Origin: Gnetum montanum | Taxonomy: Eukaryota > Streptophyta > Gnetopsida > Gnetales > Gnetaceae | NCBI GenBank assembly: GCA_015680685.1 | Contig: MNCI01030542.1 | Location: forward strand, 1-56,455 | DNA: 56,455 nucleotides | Reading direction: 5' to 3' | Shown here: piece after piece, positions 21,889-31,942 of the stretch | Position numbering within the stretch: position 1 is the first letter of the stretch | Layout of the letters: each line of letters starts with the position of its first letter | Notes under the pieces: model-generated | The model's database searches: none | What the model was told of the DNA's origin: nothing | What the model saw: the letters and a program-made list of their open reading frames with translations, nothing else | Position numbers and translations under genes: made by a program

Positions 21889-22737
21889 TGATCAGACGTC
21901 TTTGGGGCAACCAAAATATCACGTACGTGATATCGCGTGCCCAGACACGATATCGCGTCCTTTACTGCGATATCGCGTACGCGATATCGCAGCCTGCCAC
22001 CAATCTTATACATAAGAGGCAACTCTCCCTTGTTTCTTAGTTTTAGATTTAGATTGTAGCTAGACTTTGGCAGTTTTGTCCATCCAGAGATACAATATTT
22101 TCGAGTGTATGCCTGCAGTGTTGTGATTGTAATTGTACAGCATCCTTTATTCAAGTGTGACATACTTGGAGATGCACATGATCGGCAATAAAGATCGAGA
22201 TTACTTCATCATTGCAGCATTCACTTTTTTTTTATTTATTTAATTGTTATTTACTGCTTTCCTAATTAGTCTCTCTCACCCTTAAACTCATGTTAAAACG
22301 TGGAATGAGTACGACTTGATTACGAGCATTTAAGTGTGACTACTTGGTAACCCAGTAGTGTACCTAGGATCGACGCTTGGTAATCCCAGTGGTGGTCATG
22401 CACAAAGTCCAAGATGTGTACGGATAATCAAGGAACGGATGCTTATCGCACTTAAAGCTAGATTAGATTCTTTTACCCTTTCTCTCTTAGCTTAGATAAT
22501 ATTACTTTCCATTTCCTTTAGGAGTATCATTAGATTAGAAAATCCATCATACACCTCACTCTGCACTAAACCATATGTGACAAATATAATACTAGTCTAG
22601 GTGGGAAGACAGCAAACTATGACCTAAGACTAATTGTCTAGGTGCCTCAACTAGTCCGTCTACGGAGTTCGACCAGATCGCACGTGAAAACACTCATATT
22701 CGTATGGTTGAGTGTAGGGGTACCTCGCCACTCATCA
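21889..22737 (+). repeat. Element B 3' LTR
   Basis: An 849-bp LTR starting TGATCAG and ending CTCATCA. It holds an 18-bp perfect palindrome ATATCACGTACGTGATAT (21916-21933) and a 26-bp perfect palindrome at 21966-21991 (TGCGATATCGCGT followed by its reverse complement). The former unit is shortened in the 5' LTR by about 14 bp. The TATA box has decayed to TATACATA at about 22008. Confidence 0.93.
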
Positions 22738-22927
22738 CCTAGGTATGAATGTCTTAGGTCAAACCCCTAAAGGTTACCTTAAGAGGCACATCCATTATTA
22801 CAACATGTCCTTTTTGGTCTTAATCACAACTACCCTTTCGAGTCTTGTTAAGATGACAATAACACTTGTTATGAAGAGACATCATCTTCATTAGGCAACA
22901 ACATCATTTGGGAATGGGGATGTGACA
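22738..22927 (-). repeat. Element C 3' LTR, inner part
   Basis: Continues the LTR broken at 14028: 22743 onward matches 27700-27883 (CTTAGGTCAAACCCC, GGTTACCTTA, CACTTGTTATGAAGAGACA). Starts with the duplicated CCTAG of B. On the minus strand the LTR begins TGTCACATCCCC at 22927. Confidence 0.9.
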
Positions 22928-22942
22928 ATCTACCATCCTTAA
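22928..22942 (-). promoter_or_regulatory. Element C polypurine tract
   Basis: The minus strand reads CTTAAGGATGGTAGAT directly before the LTR start TGTCACATCCCC. In C' the same place reads CTTAAGGGAGGTAGAT (53704-53718). Confidence 0.65.
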
Positions 22943-23401
22943 GTTTTGTTCATTCTTGAATTAGTCCACGTTCTCTATCTTTTTCCAACTCTAATGCTCT
23001 CTTTTATGATTCTATGCACCAATAATTTGATTTCTCCTTTAAACTTGAAGTTATTTCTTCGTTATTCTACAAACAAATATATGTGAGAAAAAATATGGAA
23101 AATTAAATATTACTTTCTTGATACTTACTTCATTTTCTAAGATAATGACAAAAGATGAATTAAAGATTTATCAACCACCAATCACCAATCCTAACTAGGA
23201 TCATATAAAGTGCAACTTGGTTCTGGTTACCTAAGTGAACGTAGGGCAAGTTCTTTATCCCCAATTTTTATTGTCATAGATATTTTACTTATCTTATTGA
23301 AATATAAATTGAACAATGAATAAAATAATAAGATTAATCAAATAAAAGTAAGAGTGCGATACTTCTTGATCTTGATTAACCTTATGAACTACTGGGAGTA
23401 A
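22943..23401 (-). other. Element C region between cargo gene and polypurine tract
   Basis: AT-rich, shared with C' (53719-54180) with moderate divergence, which shows it belongs to the element. I see no coding content. Confidence 0.6.
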
Positions 23402-24574
23402 TTATAATTCTACCATATGTGGTATATGATCAAATGGTCTTATTCGGGATGGCAAGGCTTGATCTTGATTCTTCTCAACTTCTTCTTTAGAAATCAACTC
23501 TAGTAACTTGGTAACTTGAAAGAATCTAGCATCGTACCAAATATAATCCAAAGTCTTAATGAAGAATGCTATTGACCCATCTCCATTCATCATTGCAGAG
23601 TAATTTGTAAACTATGATTATTGATGAGTGCTATCCATCAACATCATCTATTCCTAAATTCTAGAGTCTAATTTATCTACTGAAGATTCAAAGTAAGTAG
23701 AATATGCATTGGCTAATGGAATTGCATGTTGAATTGATGGAAACATCTTCTTTAAGTTAGGTTCATCTTCCAAAAAAATTTTTACATATCCATATTTTAA
23801 GAATTGATAAATGCTACTTCCAACTTTTGCATTGAAGTCTCCATAAACAATAAATGGAATTGGATCAGTATAACTTAGTAATAACTTATGCTTCAAACTT
23901 TCTTCTATTTTCTTAATTAAATATGCTCCTTGACATAGTCTAACATCTGAACATATTGGTTTGGCAATCAAATGTGTGTTAACCACACATACACATCTTC
24001 TTAATAATTGAACTTTTAGAATCATTGCCAAGGCTATGTGATTTTTCTGAAATCCTAATTGTTCCTTCTTGTCCATTGCTTGAAGTTCTAGAATTTCAAA
24101 AATCATATTTTCTAAACTCCGTTCAAATCTTTGTACCAATTCAAACTTGGGTTCTTTATAAAAGATTGCACAACCATCCATGTTATGATTTCTGTAATTG
24201 GCTAACCTATATGGCTCAAAAGAAGAACTTCCATAAGAACCTTTTTGCTTATAAATACCTATGTATCTCATCTTTTCCAAGTTTGGTTGGAATTGTTATA
24301 GAAATTCCCATGGCAAGACTTCTTGTAAGCACAAGATATTAGCATCCAAATCTTTTAACTCTACTAAGATGCATGAATATCGATATTCATGCCAATCCAA
24401 GGCCCATGATTGACATAGAGGATGTTGTTCCTCGCTCACTAGTAATCTTGCAAGCACGTTGTATATTGCAACTTTCATTCTCATTCTCGGATTCTTGTTT
24501 GGATCATTTCTCTTCATGAGTATCATACTACTTATCAAAATGACATTTTGAGTCTCCATGTTGGTTTGCCCCAT
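23402..24574 (-). pseudogene. CCR4-like: Captured CCR4-type deadenylase (EEP nuclease) gene, degraded
   Basis: CCR4 proteins are Mg-dependent poly(A) exonucleases of the CCR4-NOT complex, with an endonuclease/exonuclease/phosphatase fold. In three frames the minus strand encodes, in order: MKVAIYNVLARLL (active-site N) at about 24475; DANILCLQEV (catalytic E) at about 24320; NMDGCAIFYKEPKFELV at about 24160; CVCVVNTHLIAKP with DVRLCQGAYLI (catalytic H) at about 23960; FIVYGDFNA (D and N) at about 23840; and DYIWYDARFFQVTKLLELIS with PFDHIPHMVEL (final D-H) up to 23402. About 390 codons cover the whole nuclease domain without introns; the N-terminal part of a full CCR4 is absent. Frames change at about 24290 and 23650. 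It lies in the sense of element C. Confidence 0.85.
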
Positions 24575-25575
24575 GTTTTGATTGCAGGATGGATTAATAT
24601 ACCCTTTTCTTGATGATTAAAGATTGTTCTATTTCTTCAACTAATTCTCCAACTAATATATTAATTGATCTTTAACAAATACATCGATTGATTCATTAAC
24701 TAATAATCAATTGATACTGATACAGCAACTGATTCTCCAACTAATTTAACTACATCATCTAATTTTATAATTACATTATCTAATTTTAGCTATATTTAAT
24801 GACATCATATATTTTTAGTAATATGTAACTATATTATCTAATTCTTAGCAACCTTTCTATCCCCTTAAGAACACTGACTTCGGTAGTGTAATTAATGACA
24901 TGCCACAGTGATCTTAAGACTATCTGTAAGGGTTATGCACTAAATTTTAAAATTCAAAAGGTTGAATTTATGATATCATTGAATTATCATGTGCCTAAAT
25001 AATAAATCAAACCTCACCATTGAGTTCATAAGGGTGAAAAATTTTAGAAATGACTATTCATATGTTGAAAATAAACATCATATGCTCGAGTTGTGTGAAA
25101 ATTAAACTTTTGAGGATCTCAAGGCACTATATTGGGCAAGGAGTAAAAACTAATTTTTGGGGTTCCCTAGGACAAATCTAACTCCACCATTAGGTCTGGA
25201 AGGTTAAAATCTATAGGAAACAACTTTTCGTTTACCAAAAAAGGCTTCCAAAATCAAAAGTTATGGCTTCTGCATTCTAAGACCTTTAGCACAAAAAATG
25301 AGACTTCTCAAGAAGTCAGCCATCCCAGTTCTACTTCAAATGAGCATGCTTAATAATGAATTTTTTATCTCTGTTGTTACCAAGGCATCAAATTTGAATT
25401 TTTGGATATATTTGTGCTCATTCTTAATTTGAATTGACAATTAATCATAAAAAATTTTAAATTTTTTCCATCAGCTGATGGGAATTCTGAAATTCCCATC
25501 AATTGTCGAGAATTTTAAATTCTTCATCTATCGACAAACAGTTTTGATTGCATGGGCGACAACTATTTTAGGATC
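24575..25575 (-). other. Element C interior, AT-rich, no gene seen
   Basis: Shared with C' in the segments 24840-25300 and about 55500-56000 (TTATCATGTGCC-like, TTGAAAAT, CTAATTTTTGGGGTTCC). No frame of more than about 60 codons with family resemblance. It is upstream of the cargo gene in element sense and may be its leader. Confidence 0.6.
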
Positions 25576-25793
25576 AGTGTGGCTGTCCTTTGAGCTGCTA
25601 TGGCTTGTTTTGGGGTCTGTGCGGCCCTCCTCTAGACTAGTGCAACCTCTCTTAGGGTCCACGCAACCCTTGACAAGGCTCATGTAGCCCATTTCAAGGT
25701 TTGTGCGGCTTGTCTTTGGGCTTGTGCAACCCATCACTAGGTATGCATGGTCCATTTTAGGGCTTACGTAGCCCATTTCAAGGCTTGCGCAAC
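25576..25793 (-). repeat. 21-bp tandem array in element C
   Basis: Ten consecutive units of exactly 21 bp from 25576 to 25785 plus a partial one, e.g. TGTGCAACCCATCACTAGGTA and TACGTAGCCCATTTCAAGGCT. Because 21 is a multiple of three, the minus strand keeps a 7-residue periodic frame of 105 codons (25528-25845). The corresponding area in C' has a different array. Confidence 0.9.
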
Positions 25794-25802
25794 TTTCAAT
25801 GG

Positions 25803-25937
25803 AGAGGCAGTTTGTGATAGCATCCAGAGAGGTAGTTTTTGACAATGCTAGAGGCAGTTATTAATGGTGCTAAAGGTAGTTATCGATGATGCTAAAGGTG
25901 GTTATCGGTGGTGTTGGAGGCAGTTATCAATGGCAGG
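25803..25937 (-). repeat. 22-bp tandem array in element C
   Basis: Five units of 22 bp (25828-25937), e.g. AAAGGTAGTTATCGATGATG, with one 25-bp unit before them. It directly follows the 21-bp array. The GGTGGT/GATG wording resembles the 45-bp units of C'. Confidence 0.85.
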
Positions 25938-26187
25938 TTGCGAGTAGGCAATGGCAGGTGTGGTAGCAAGCAACACAGCGACAAGCCTAAGCTCAAGTGC
26001 AGAAATGGAAGGCACAAGCATGGCACCATGGTGGAAGGTGTAGGTGTGGCACGGCGGATGGCGAAGTGGATCAACAACGTGTGGCGATGATATGGTAGGA
26101 TTGCACAATGGCATGGCAAGCAAAGAGATAGAGGGAGCAAGAAGTGAGGGTTTTGGTTTTGGGTGCAACAGTATTGGTAAGAATAGG

Positions 26188-26320
26188 GGCTACACGGCCT
26201 TGTAGGGCTTGTTTGGCTCTTGCTAGGCCTACGTGGCCCTTGCAGTGTTAGCACAGCCTACTGGGCCTACGTGGCTCCTATTAGGCCTAATCAACCCTTG
26301 TAAGGATGGCATGACCTGCA
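26188..26320 (-). repeat. 19-20-bp degenerate tandem array in element C
   Basis: About six units of 19-20 bp, e.g. TACGTGGCCCTTGCAGTGT and TACGTGGCTCCTATTAGGCC. Wording resembles the 21-bp array (GTGGCC, TACGT, AGGGCT), which suggests a common source. Confidence 0.7.
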
Positions 26321-27292
26321 AATTTTTTTTATAATAAAGAAATGGATTTTTTTAAGTTGGAGGGATTGGGGTTTGAATCCATGACCTCCCTTTTAAAAAA
26401 AACATTTATATATATATATTCATTCTTAAAGTGGGGGTTGGGGTTTAAACTTGCAACCTCCTACTTTATAAATTTTTTTTAACTTATTATTATTATTTTA
26501 TTCCTCGACGGTTGACGTGGTGGTTTGACCAATGACAAGCTAAGGGTTCGATATGGGTAAATGGCAATTCCGAGTTAATTTTCAACCCTAAAATTTTGAC
26601 ATTTTTTAAATAATAAATTAATAATTTTAATATTATTTTAATGCACATACAATAAGAAACTTTAAACATCAATATCTCTACTATGAGTTTGATCGAGAAA
26701 AAATTTGTACGATTGGAATTGTCTTGACGAGTACTAGGCATTGGACATAATTTTAGAGTTCAAAAATGAAGTTGATTTTTCAAGAATTAAAAAGCACGAA
26801 ACTAGCCTATTTTGTTAAACTAACATTTCTAGGCTAACATATGGTACCCTGGAATCTTTTAGATTACTTGGATAGATTTCAACAAAACAAGATTAATTCA
26901 GGTCATGGTTACTAACTTTGTAGAAAGAAATTTAACAATGAACCTAATCAATTAATAATTATAATATTAAGATGGGTAAGAGTTACCTAGATTGGTATAT
27001 CATTGTCTTACCAACATCTCTTGTAATTTATAAATCTTGATTAGGTGTGATCAAATCTTCACCGATTAATAATATCTATGAAAGAATTTTGTTGGTTGCT
27101 AGGATCTAGATGCTTGATCCATTGTTTGTGAAATCAATGGAAATGTATCTTCTGACTTACATCACAAACATATAGTGCATCTACATATGGTGCATCCGAT
27201 AATGATCAATAGCTTTCCCTATGTTGTGGCTTCAAGATTCATCATCAAGCTCATATTGTAGTCAGCCCATGGTTCTGAATGGTCCTTGGGTC
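26321..27292 (-). other. Element C leader region, no gene seen
   Basis: AT-rich stretch between primer site and arrays, with a (TA)n run at about 26407-26420. The 82-codon minus frame at 26493-26741 resembles no known family. Nothing like gag is visible. Confidence 0.5.
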
Positions 27293-27311
27293 GTGGTTTG
27301 CTCCAATACCA
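27293..27311 (-). promoter_or_regulatory. Element C primer-binding site (initiator Met type)
   Basis: The minus strand reads TGGTATTGGAGCAAACCA two bases inside the LTR. It is close to the common plant site TGGTATCAGAGC, complementary to initiator tRNA-Met. This fixes the right LTR as 5' and the strand as minus. Confidence 0.8.
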
Positions 27312-27313
27312 AT

Positions 27314-27883
27314 TATGACATCCCATCCCTAGACATCATGGCAAACATCAAATATATGATATATTAGACATTATGTGTATGAAGAAAATATACCACGTGA
27401 AATATATGTGATATTCAACATTATGTATAAAGAAAATAATAGGAAAAATGTAGAAAAAGAAAGAAAAGAATGCTTTATTGATATGGAATAGCATACCCAA
27501 GTTGTGCTTTGAGAGTGTTCTTTAGGGTTTTCTTCCTTTGGCATTTATCTCTTAGTGGAATCCAACACTGCCACCATGGTTAGGCCTATGACTTAGCCAA
27601 AAGGAATGGCCAGTCCACTCCTATCCCACTTCACCTGGCTCCCATGACTTGCCTGTATCAGCTCCGCCATTCCATATTAGTACAACCTCTAACCTTGGGT
27701 ATAAATGCCTTAGGTCAAACCCCCAAAGGTTACCTTATGAGACAAATCTGTTATTACAATGTTTCCTTTCAAGTCTTAATCACAACTACCCTTTTGGGTT
27801 TTTTTAAGATGATAATAACACTTGTTATGAAGAGACACCATCTTTATTAGGCAACAACATCATTTGGGAATGGGGATGTGACA
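27314..27883 (-). repeat. Element C 5' LTR
   Basis: A 570-bp LTR. On the minus strand it starts TGTCACATCCCC at 27883 and ends GGGATGTCATA at 27314 (GGGATGTCACA in C'), a near-perfect terminal inverted repeat. CATAG at 27884-27888 repeats 13605-13609. Confidence 0.9.
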
Positions 27884-28676
27884 CATAGTGTCTGTTTTTG
27901 CCTATGAATACATGATCGCTAGTCGTGTTTACAACATATCTTTATCATAGTTGTAGCAAAGCTCTTTCAATTTTGTCATTTGAAGGTTAGAATATTTTTC
28001 TAAGTGCCTGTAATAGTCGTCAAGAGTGTATGGATCTTTATTCAAGCACTATTGTACTTGAGCATAGCAGTGTGTGCATCAATAAAGACAATATTTTTAA
28101 TAAACCTTACAACACTTTGAAATAAATTAATTATTTATCTATGCATTTAATGTTTTATGCAATTTTCCTTAATGCTTTAAATAATTAAATAATTAATTAG
28201 GCTAAATTAAGCTAGATTAAATAGTAATTAATTAAGCACATAAGTACAACCAGTTCAAGCATACGCTTGGCACTTGGTAATCCCAATAACACTTAATATT
28301 TGGTAACTTAGTAGCATTAAACATGTTTAGGATGTGTATAGCAAGTGGAAATAGATTCTTATGTTAGGATTAGTTAGGTGTAGCTAGTTAGATTAAATTA
28401 GTAAGATAATTATTTTATTTTTATTCTTTATTCTTTATCCTTAGGTAACTTAAAACATAAAACATAAAAATGATAAAAATCATATGCCTCAATTGCACTT
28501 AACCATACCTTTGCATTTCACAAGTGTAATGGGGAAGACAACAATTGTAACAGTTAGTTTTATCTCCTAGAAACTAATGTACTTAGAAGGCTATAAGTCC
28601 ATGGAATTTAACTAGATCATGCATGAACGCTTAGTGATTTGTATGGTTGGGCATAGGGTCTACTCACCACTCATCA
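27884..28676 (+). repeat. Element D 5' LTR, main part
   Basis: Resumes after C with the duplicated CATAG. TATGAATA at about 27904 is a mutated TATA box (TATAAATA at 48550 in the partner). CAATAAAGAC at about 28080 marks the poly(A) signal. Ends CTCATCA at 28676. Confidence 0.9.
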
Positions 28677-28696
28677 TTAAAGCTTTTGCTAGGGAC
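28677..28696 (+). promoter_or_regulatory. Element D primer-binding site, heavily mutated
   Basis: TTAAAGCTTTTGCTAGGGAC directly follows the LTR. It aligns with TTGGCGCCGTTGCCGGGGAC with most differences explained by C-to-T or G-to-A. Confidence 0.65.
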
Positions 28697-28837
28697 TTGT
28701 AGTTTGATACGTGTGCTATCTAGGACTTAGTGAATATTATTTAAGATCACTGGAATGAATCCTAAGGTTACGATCATTCAAAAATATTAGTAATTATAAT
28801 TACAAATTAATCACACTAAATTTTTATTTAATCCAAA

Positions 28838-30065
28838 ATGTCCTCTTCTCATATGCATGATGATTCAAAACCACCAGTGCCTCAAGAATTCAAAGTGGTG
28901 TACACTCATACATATGAGTTTATATCTGATTTCACCTTCATCCTGCATCAAGATGAGTAGCTATGCTAGGGAGATATGGAGGATAACATTGTGTTGCCTC
29001 CCGACTGATCTATTTTTAGGATGCTACTCCAAACTCTTAAGAGGTTAGGCATCCAAGACCTCCATGATGAATACGTTGTGCAGGACCATCGCTATCAGGA
29101 CTACCGTCCACAAAAACAGAACATAAACAAGATTAGCACCAAGAGAAGCACCATGAAGCTACAAAGGGGAAATAGTTCACCAATTCATTCTTCCTACTTA
29201 ACCAAAATAGCAATGAGGATCCTCCCTTTAGGGTTTCTCAATAGGATGCTCCCACAGCAACGAGGGTATGTATGATTTCCTTTTGTGTCCATGTCCTAGC
29301 CATGGTTATTCTCAAAAAGAGTAGCTTTGTCATATCATAGATGGGCTCTGATTAGAACTAAGGAGAGCTCTTGGGATCTATGCTTAAGGAAGACGACCGA
29401 AATTAAGAGTCCATCAGATTCAAGGGCTGATTGAGCAAGTTGCAAAAGAAGAAGGTGAGTTGAGAAAACAGGAAAGTGCTAAGGAGTATAACTAGGATCC
29501 TTCCATCAGAAAAAGAGAGGTTCGATTCTATGATAGTGAGGAGGAAGCACCACCTAATGAGGTGGAGTAGCAAAATACCTTGCCAATTCAAAAATCTATG
29601 TTTGAAATTTTAGCTAAGGTTGACAAAATGTAGAAAGTTTTAACTGAAAAACTTCAAACTACTCTAAAAATTACGAAAGAATCCAAAGAACAAGGTAGAG
29701 ATCATGAATGCAAGAGAAGGAAAGAAGTTGAATGTGCCTACCAAAGTAGTAAGGGCAAGGCTGTGGCAACAGAAGAGGTTGTGAAGTCAAAATTAGATGA
29801 CGATGGTGAGTGTGACATTTGCCAATGTGAGCATTTCAAAGGATGTTTCCCTATTGTGTCACGCTTATAGGAATCTAGGATGTATACTCTAAATCCTAGA
29901 CTAGCACAAAGGCAAGCACCCAGAATGTTGCCTTATCCTCAACGCAACCCAAGGTAATTCCACCAAGAACAATAGGCTTATTATTCAAGTGGAGCTCCAC
30001 CTCAACTGTATGAGCAATATCAATAGTGGCAACACCCACAATCATGGGAGATGCCACCTCCAAGG
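28838..30065 (+). pseudogene. gag: Element D gag, 5' part (broken)
   Basis: Start MSSSHMHDDSKPPVPQEF at 28838 matches E gag (MSSHRRDASNPSVPQE). Much of the capsid domain has been deleted: the frame goes from about 29275 to sequence homologous to the C-terminal capsid (GLRLELRRALGI-like at about 29345-29395). A cysteine box CDICQCEHFKGC lies at about 29813-29850. Interrupted at 30065 by solo LTR G. Numerous stops. Confidence 0.8.
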
Positions 30066-30139
30066 TGAAACACCACCAATTTTAGGCTTTTGTAATTGAA
30101 CAACAAATTTGTCTATGTTAAAATTTGGAAAATTTTTTC

Positions 30140-30860
30140 TAACTCTGGTGTTACGCTTTCCAGCGTAACCAACATAGCACACATTGAGGCCTATTTTGTA
30201 AGATTTTTCTAAGTGTTAACAATAGTTGCATGAAATTTTTTCTAAGTATCCTGCTACGCTCTCAGTCTACCTGCTACCCTCTCCAGCGTAGCACACACTT
30301 CCATGGCCAATTTGCCCAAGTGTCAAGCCAAAATTTATCAAGGATTGCTTGGGATAGATGAAACAGTTTGGCAAATTTTCTATCTCCTAGGTTGTCATGC
30401 TTGCTACACTCCCCAGCATATCCAGCTTAACACATGTCCTAGTAGCCAGTTCGCCAAGTACTAGGCTAAAGGTTGTCAAAATTGCTTAGATGGAAAAAAT
30501 AATTTGGCAAATTTTCTATCCTTGGGGTTGTCATGCTCTGCTACAGTCCACAGCGTAGCCAGCATAAAACAAGTTCCAGTGCCTAGTTTTTCCTAAGTGT
30601 TAGACAAGGATCTATCAAGCTAGCTCAACATGGAAGACACATTTAACACATTTCCTAACTTCTGAGGCTACCTCTCCTGCAACGCCCTAGAGCATAGCCA
30701 ACATACCATGAAGGAAGACTGCAAATTTCATCAAAATTTGGCTAAGTTTCCTTGCTACGCTCCCCAACATAGCTACTGTGACCAATGTAAAACATCAAAA
30801 TTTTGCAAATTTTTACTAAGTGTTGTGTTACGCTTTAGAGCATAGCTAGCTTGACACTAG
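30140..30860 (+). repeat. About 138-bp tandem repeats, each with a hairpin motif
   Basis: Seven hairpin-like sites of the form GCTACGCT-CTCC-AGCGTAGC occur at 30150-30169 (GTTACGCTTTCCAGCGTAAC), 30253-30292, 30402-30420, 30540-30560, 30679-30699, 30754-30773 and 30827-30847. Several sit in longer units sharing TTTGGCAAATTTTCTATC and CCTAGTTTTCCAAGTG-like words, with a period of about 138 bp. An eighth, related palindrome, CTCTCATGAGAG followed by CGTAAC, lies at about 31190-31206, 75 bp upstream of the TATA box. Confidence 0.8.
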
Positions 30861-31276
30861 AGAAAAGCCTTCAATAGCCTCCAAAAGCCTCTAGAACTTG
30901 GCATCAGCCTTTGTCCCAACTCTAATGTCCCTCCTTCAACCAAGATCAACAGTTTACATTTCTTTTGCATCCCCCATTGGCCCCTAAAATTGTCCCTATG
31001 CTTGACCCTACTTAAAAGAGGGGAAGACGTAGTCTTGGAGCGCAGCCTCCAAGTTGCATTTTCTTTACACTGTTTGTAGGTACATTGCGATCTCTTAAAC
31101 CCTGGCACATGAAGTTTGAGCAGTGTGGTCATAGTTCAGCAGTCTCTGGGTACCCATTGTTGTCCTTTAGAGAGTAACATTTTTGCTACTCTCATGAGAG
31201 CGTAACATGTCAACGTAACCCTATGTATGCTCATGCCACATGGTGCTTGATCCGCATTTCATATTAAACCTAGCCC

Positions 31277-31284
31277 TATAAATA
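31277..31284 (+). promoter_or_regulatory. TATA box of solo LTR G
   Basis: CCCTATAAATACCCTGACATTC, core TATAAATA. It lies between the palindrome array and a 650-bp candidate R-U5. Transcription should start around 31310. Confidence 0.65.
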
Positions 31285-31942
31285 CCCTGACATTCAGCAC
31301 TAATCAAAAGAGCACTAGGCATTTTAGCTATCTAAGCATCCCTGACACTCCCCCACCTAAGCATTTAAGCTTTACACCTTGACGCCTCCCAGAACACAGT
31401 CCACCATTGCACCCATAGAACACAGCAACAACCAACCCAGCAGGTTTAGTCTCCACTGCAACCATTAGCTCTATGTCATGGGCAACTGCACTGCTATGCT
31501 ACCAATGTGCCTACCTAACATCATGTACCATTCTCACCTCTTATATAGTAAAAGTTACGCTCCCCATTTTCAGGGCAGTTCATTTTTCTATTGTTAAGCT
31601 CTGTTCCATTTCTCTTCTAGATATTTTTCTTTCATATTAAGCATAATTCTTGCATTTTTTTACTGTTTGATACATATTTGCATGTTCACGTCACTATTTT
31701 TAGGCCAGCACTCTCTACTATGCTCTGGCCTAGTCAGTCTCGGTGTCCATGTGTAACGCACTATAAACCCTCTTACACATGGTCATTCTAACACCACGTA
31801 AGTCCTTGTCTAATTGACCAAACCATTTAGCGTACCTCATTTTCGTTTCCCAGCACAACCCTCACACGGATTCAGGGTTAGGTTGTACACCCATCAACCT
31901 CTCGATGTTCCAGCCACCATCATTTTTGGATGTCACACAAGG

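Larger units (their letters stand above)
14029..22737 (+). mobile_element. Element B: complete-length gag + ORF3 element without pol
   Basis: Two LTRs (14029-14864, 21889-22737), terminal TGATGAG...CTCATCA in the 5' copy, primer site, polypurine tract and a perfect CCTAG duplication define an 8.7-kb element. It encodes gag (15008-16996) and ORF3 (18936-21725) only, and must have used enzymes supplied in trans. It is the same family as A. LTR difference is about 12 percent by eye over 300 bp. It is the innermost and therefore youngest element in the F > D > C > B chain. Confidence 0.93.
13610..27883 (-). mobile_element. Element C: non-autonomous LTR element carrying a CCR4-like gene
   Basis: LTRs of about 600 bp (13610-14028 plus 22743-22927, split by B) and 570 bp (27314-27883), perfect TSD CATAG. 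Orientation is minus: an initiator-Met-type primer site lies inside the right LTR and a polypurine tract inside the left LTR. The 4.4-kb interior (22928-27311) has no recognisable gag, protease, RT or integrase. It holds a CCR4-type nuclease gene in sense orientation and three short tandem arrays. A sister copy, C', starts at 53129. LTR difference is about 13 percent by eye over 390 bp. Confidence 0.88.
30066..31937 (+). mobile_element. Solo LTR G (1872 bp) inserted in D gag
   Basis: CAAGG at 30061-30065 and 31938-31942 flanks it exactly. Removing it restores CTCCAAGG-TAGTAATACCC, as in the E gag (minus strand near 44275). It begins TGAAACACC and ends GATGTCACA, as LTRs do, and contains a plus-strand TATAAATA at 31277-31284. 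No internal region is present, so it is best read as a solo LTR left by LTR-LTR recombination. It is unlike the other LTRs here in sequence and twice as long. Confidence 0.82.

Noticed and set aside
23402-24574. LINE-type endonuclease as explanation of the EEP-like reading frame
   Set aside because: The segments NMDGCAIFYK, NTHL...DV-L-Q, GDFN and DYI...LLELIS...DHI follow the CCR4 order, no LINE reverse transcriptase follows, and LTR, primer site and polypurine tract surround the gene.
25576-25937. CRISPR-like array
   Set aside because: Units are directly adjacent without unique spacers, and the host is a plant; it is a minisatellite.
25892-26254. Proline/histidine-rich minus-strand frames as a gene
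   Set aside because: They overlap tandem arrays, have no homologue in C' and no recognised family.
30066-31937. Leader or intron belonging to element D
   Set aside because: Exact CAAGG duplication and TG...CA ends show an insertion; removal restores the gag codons.
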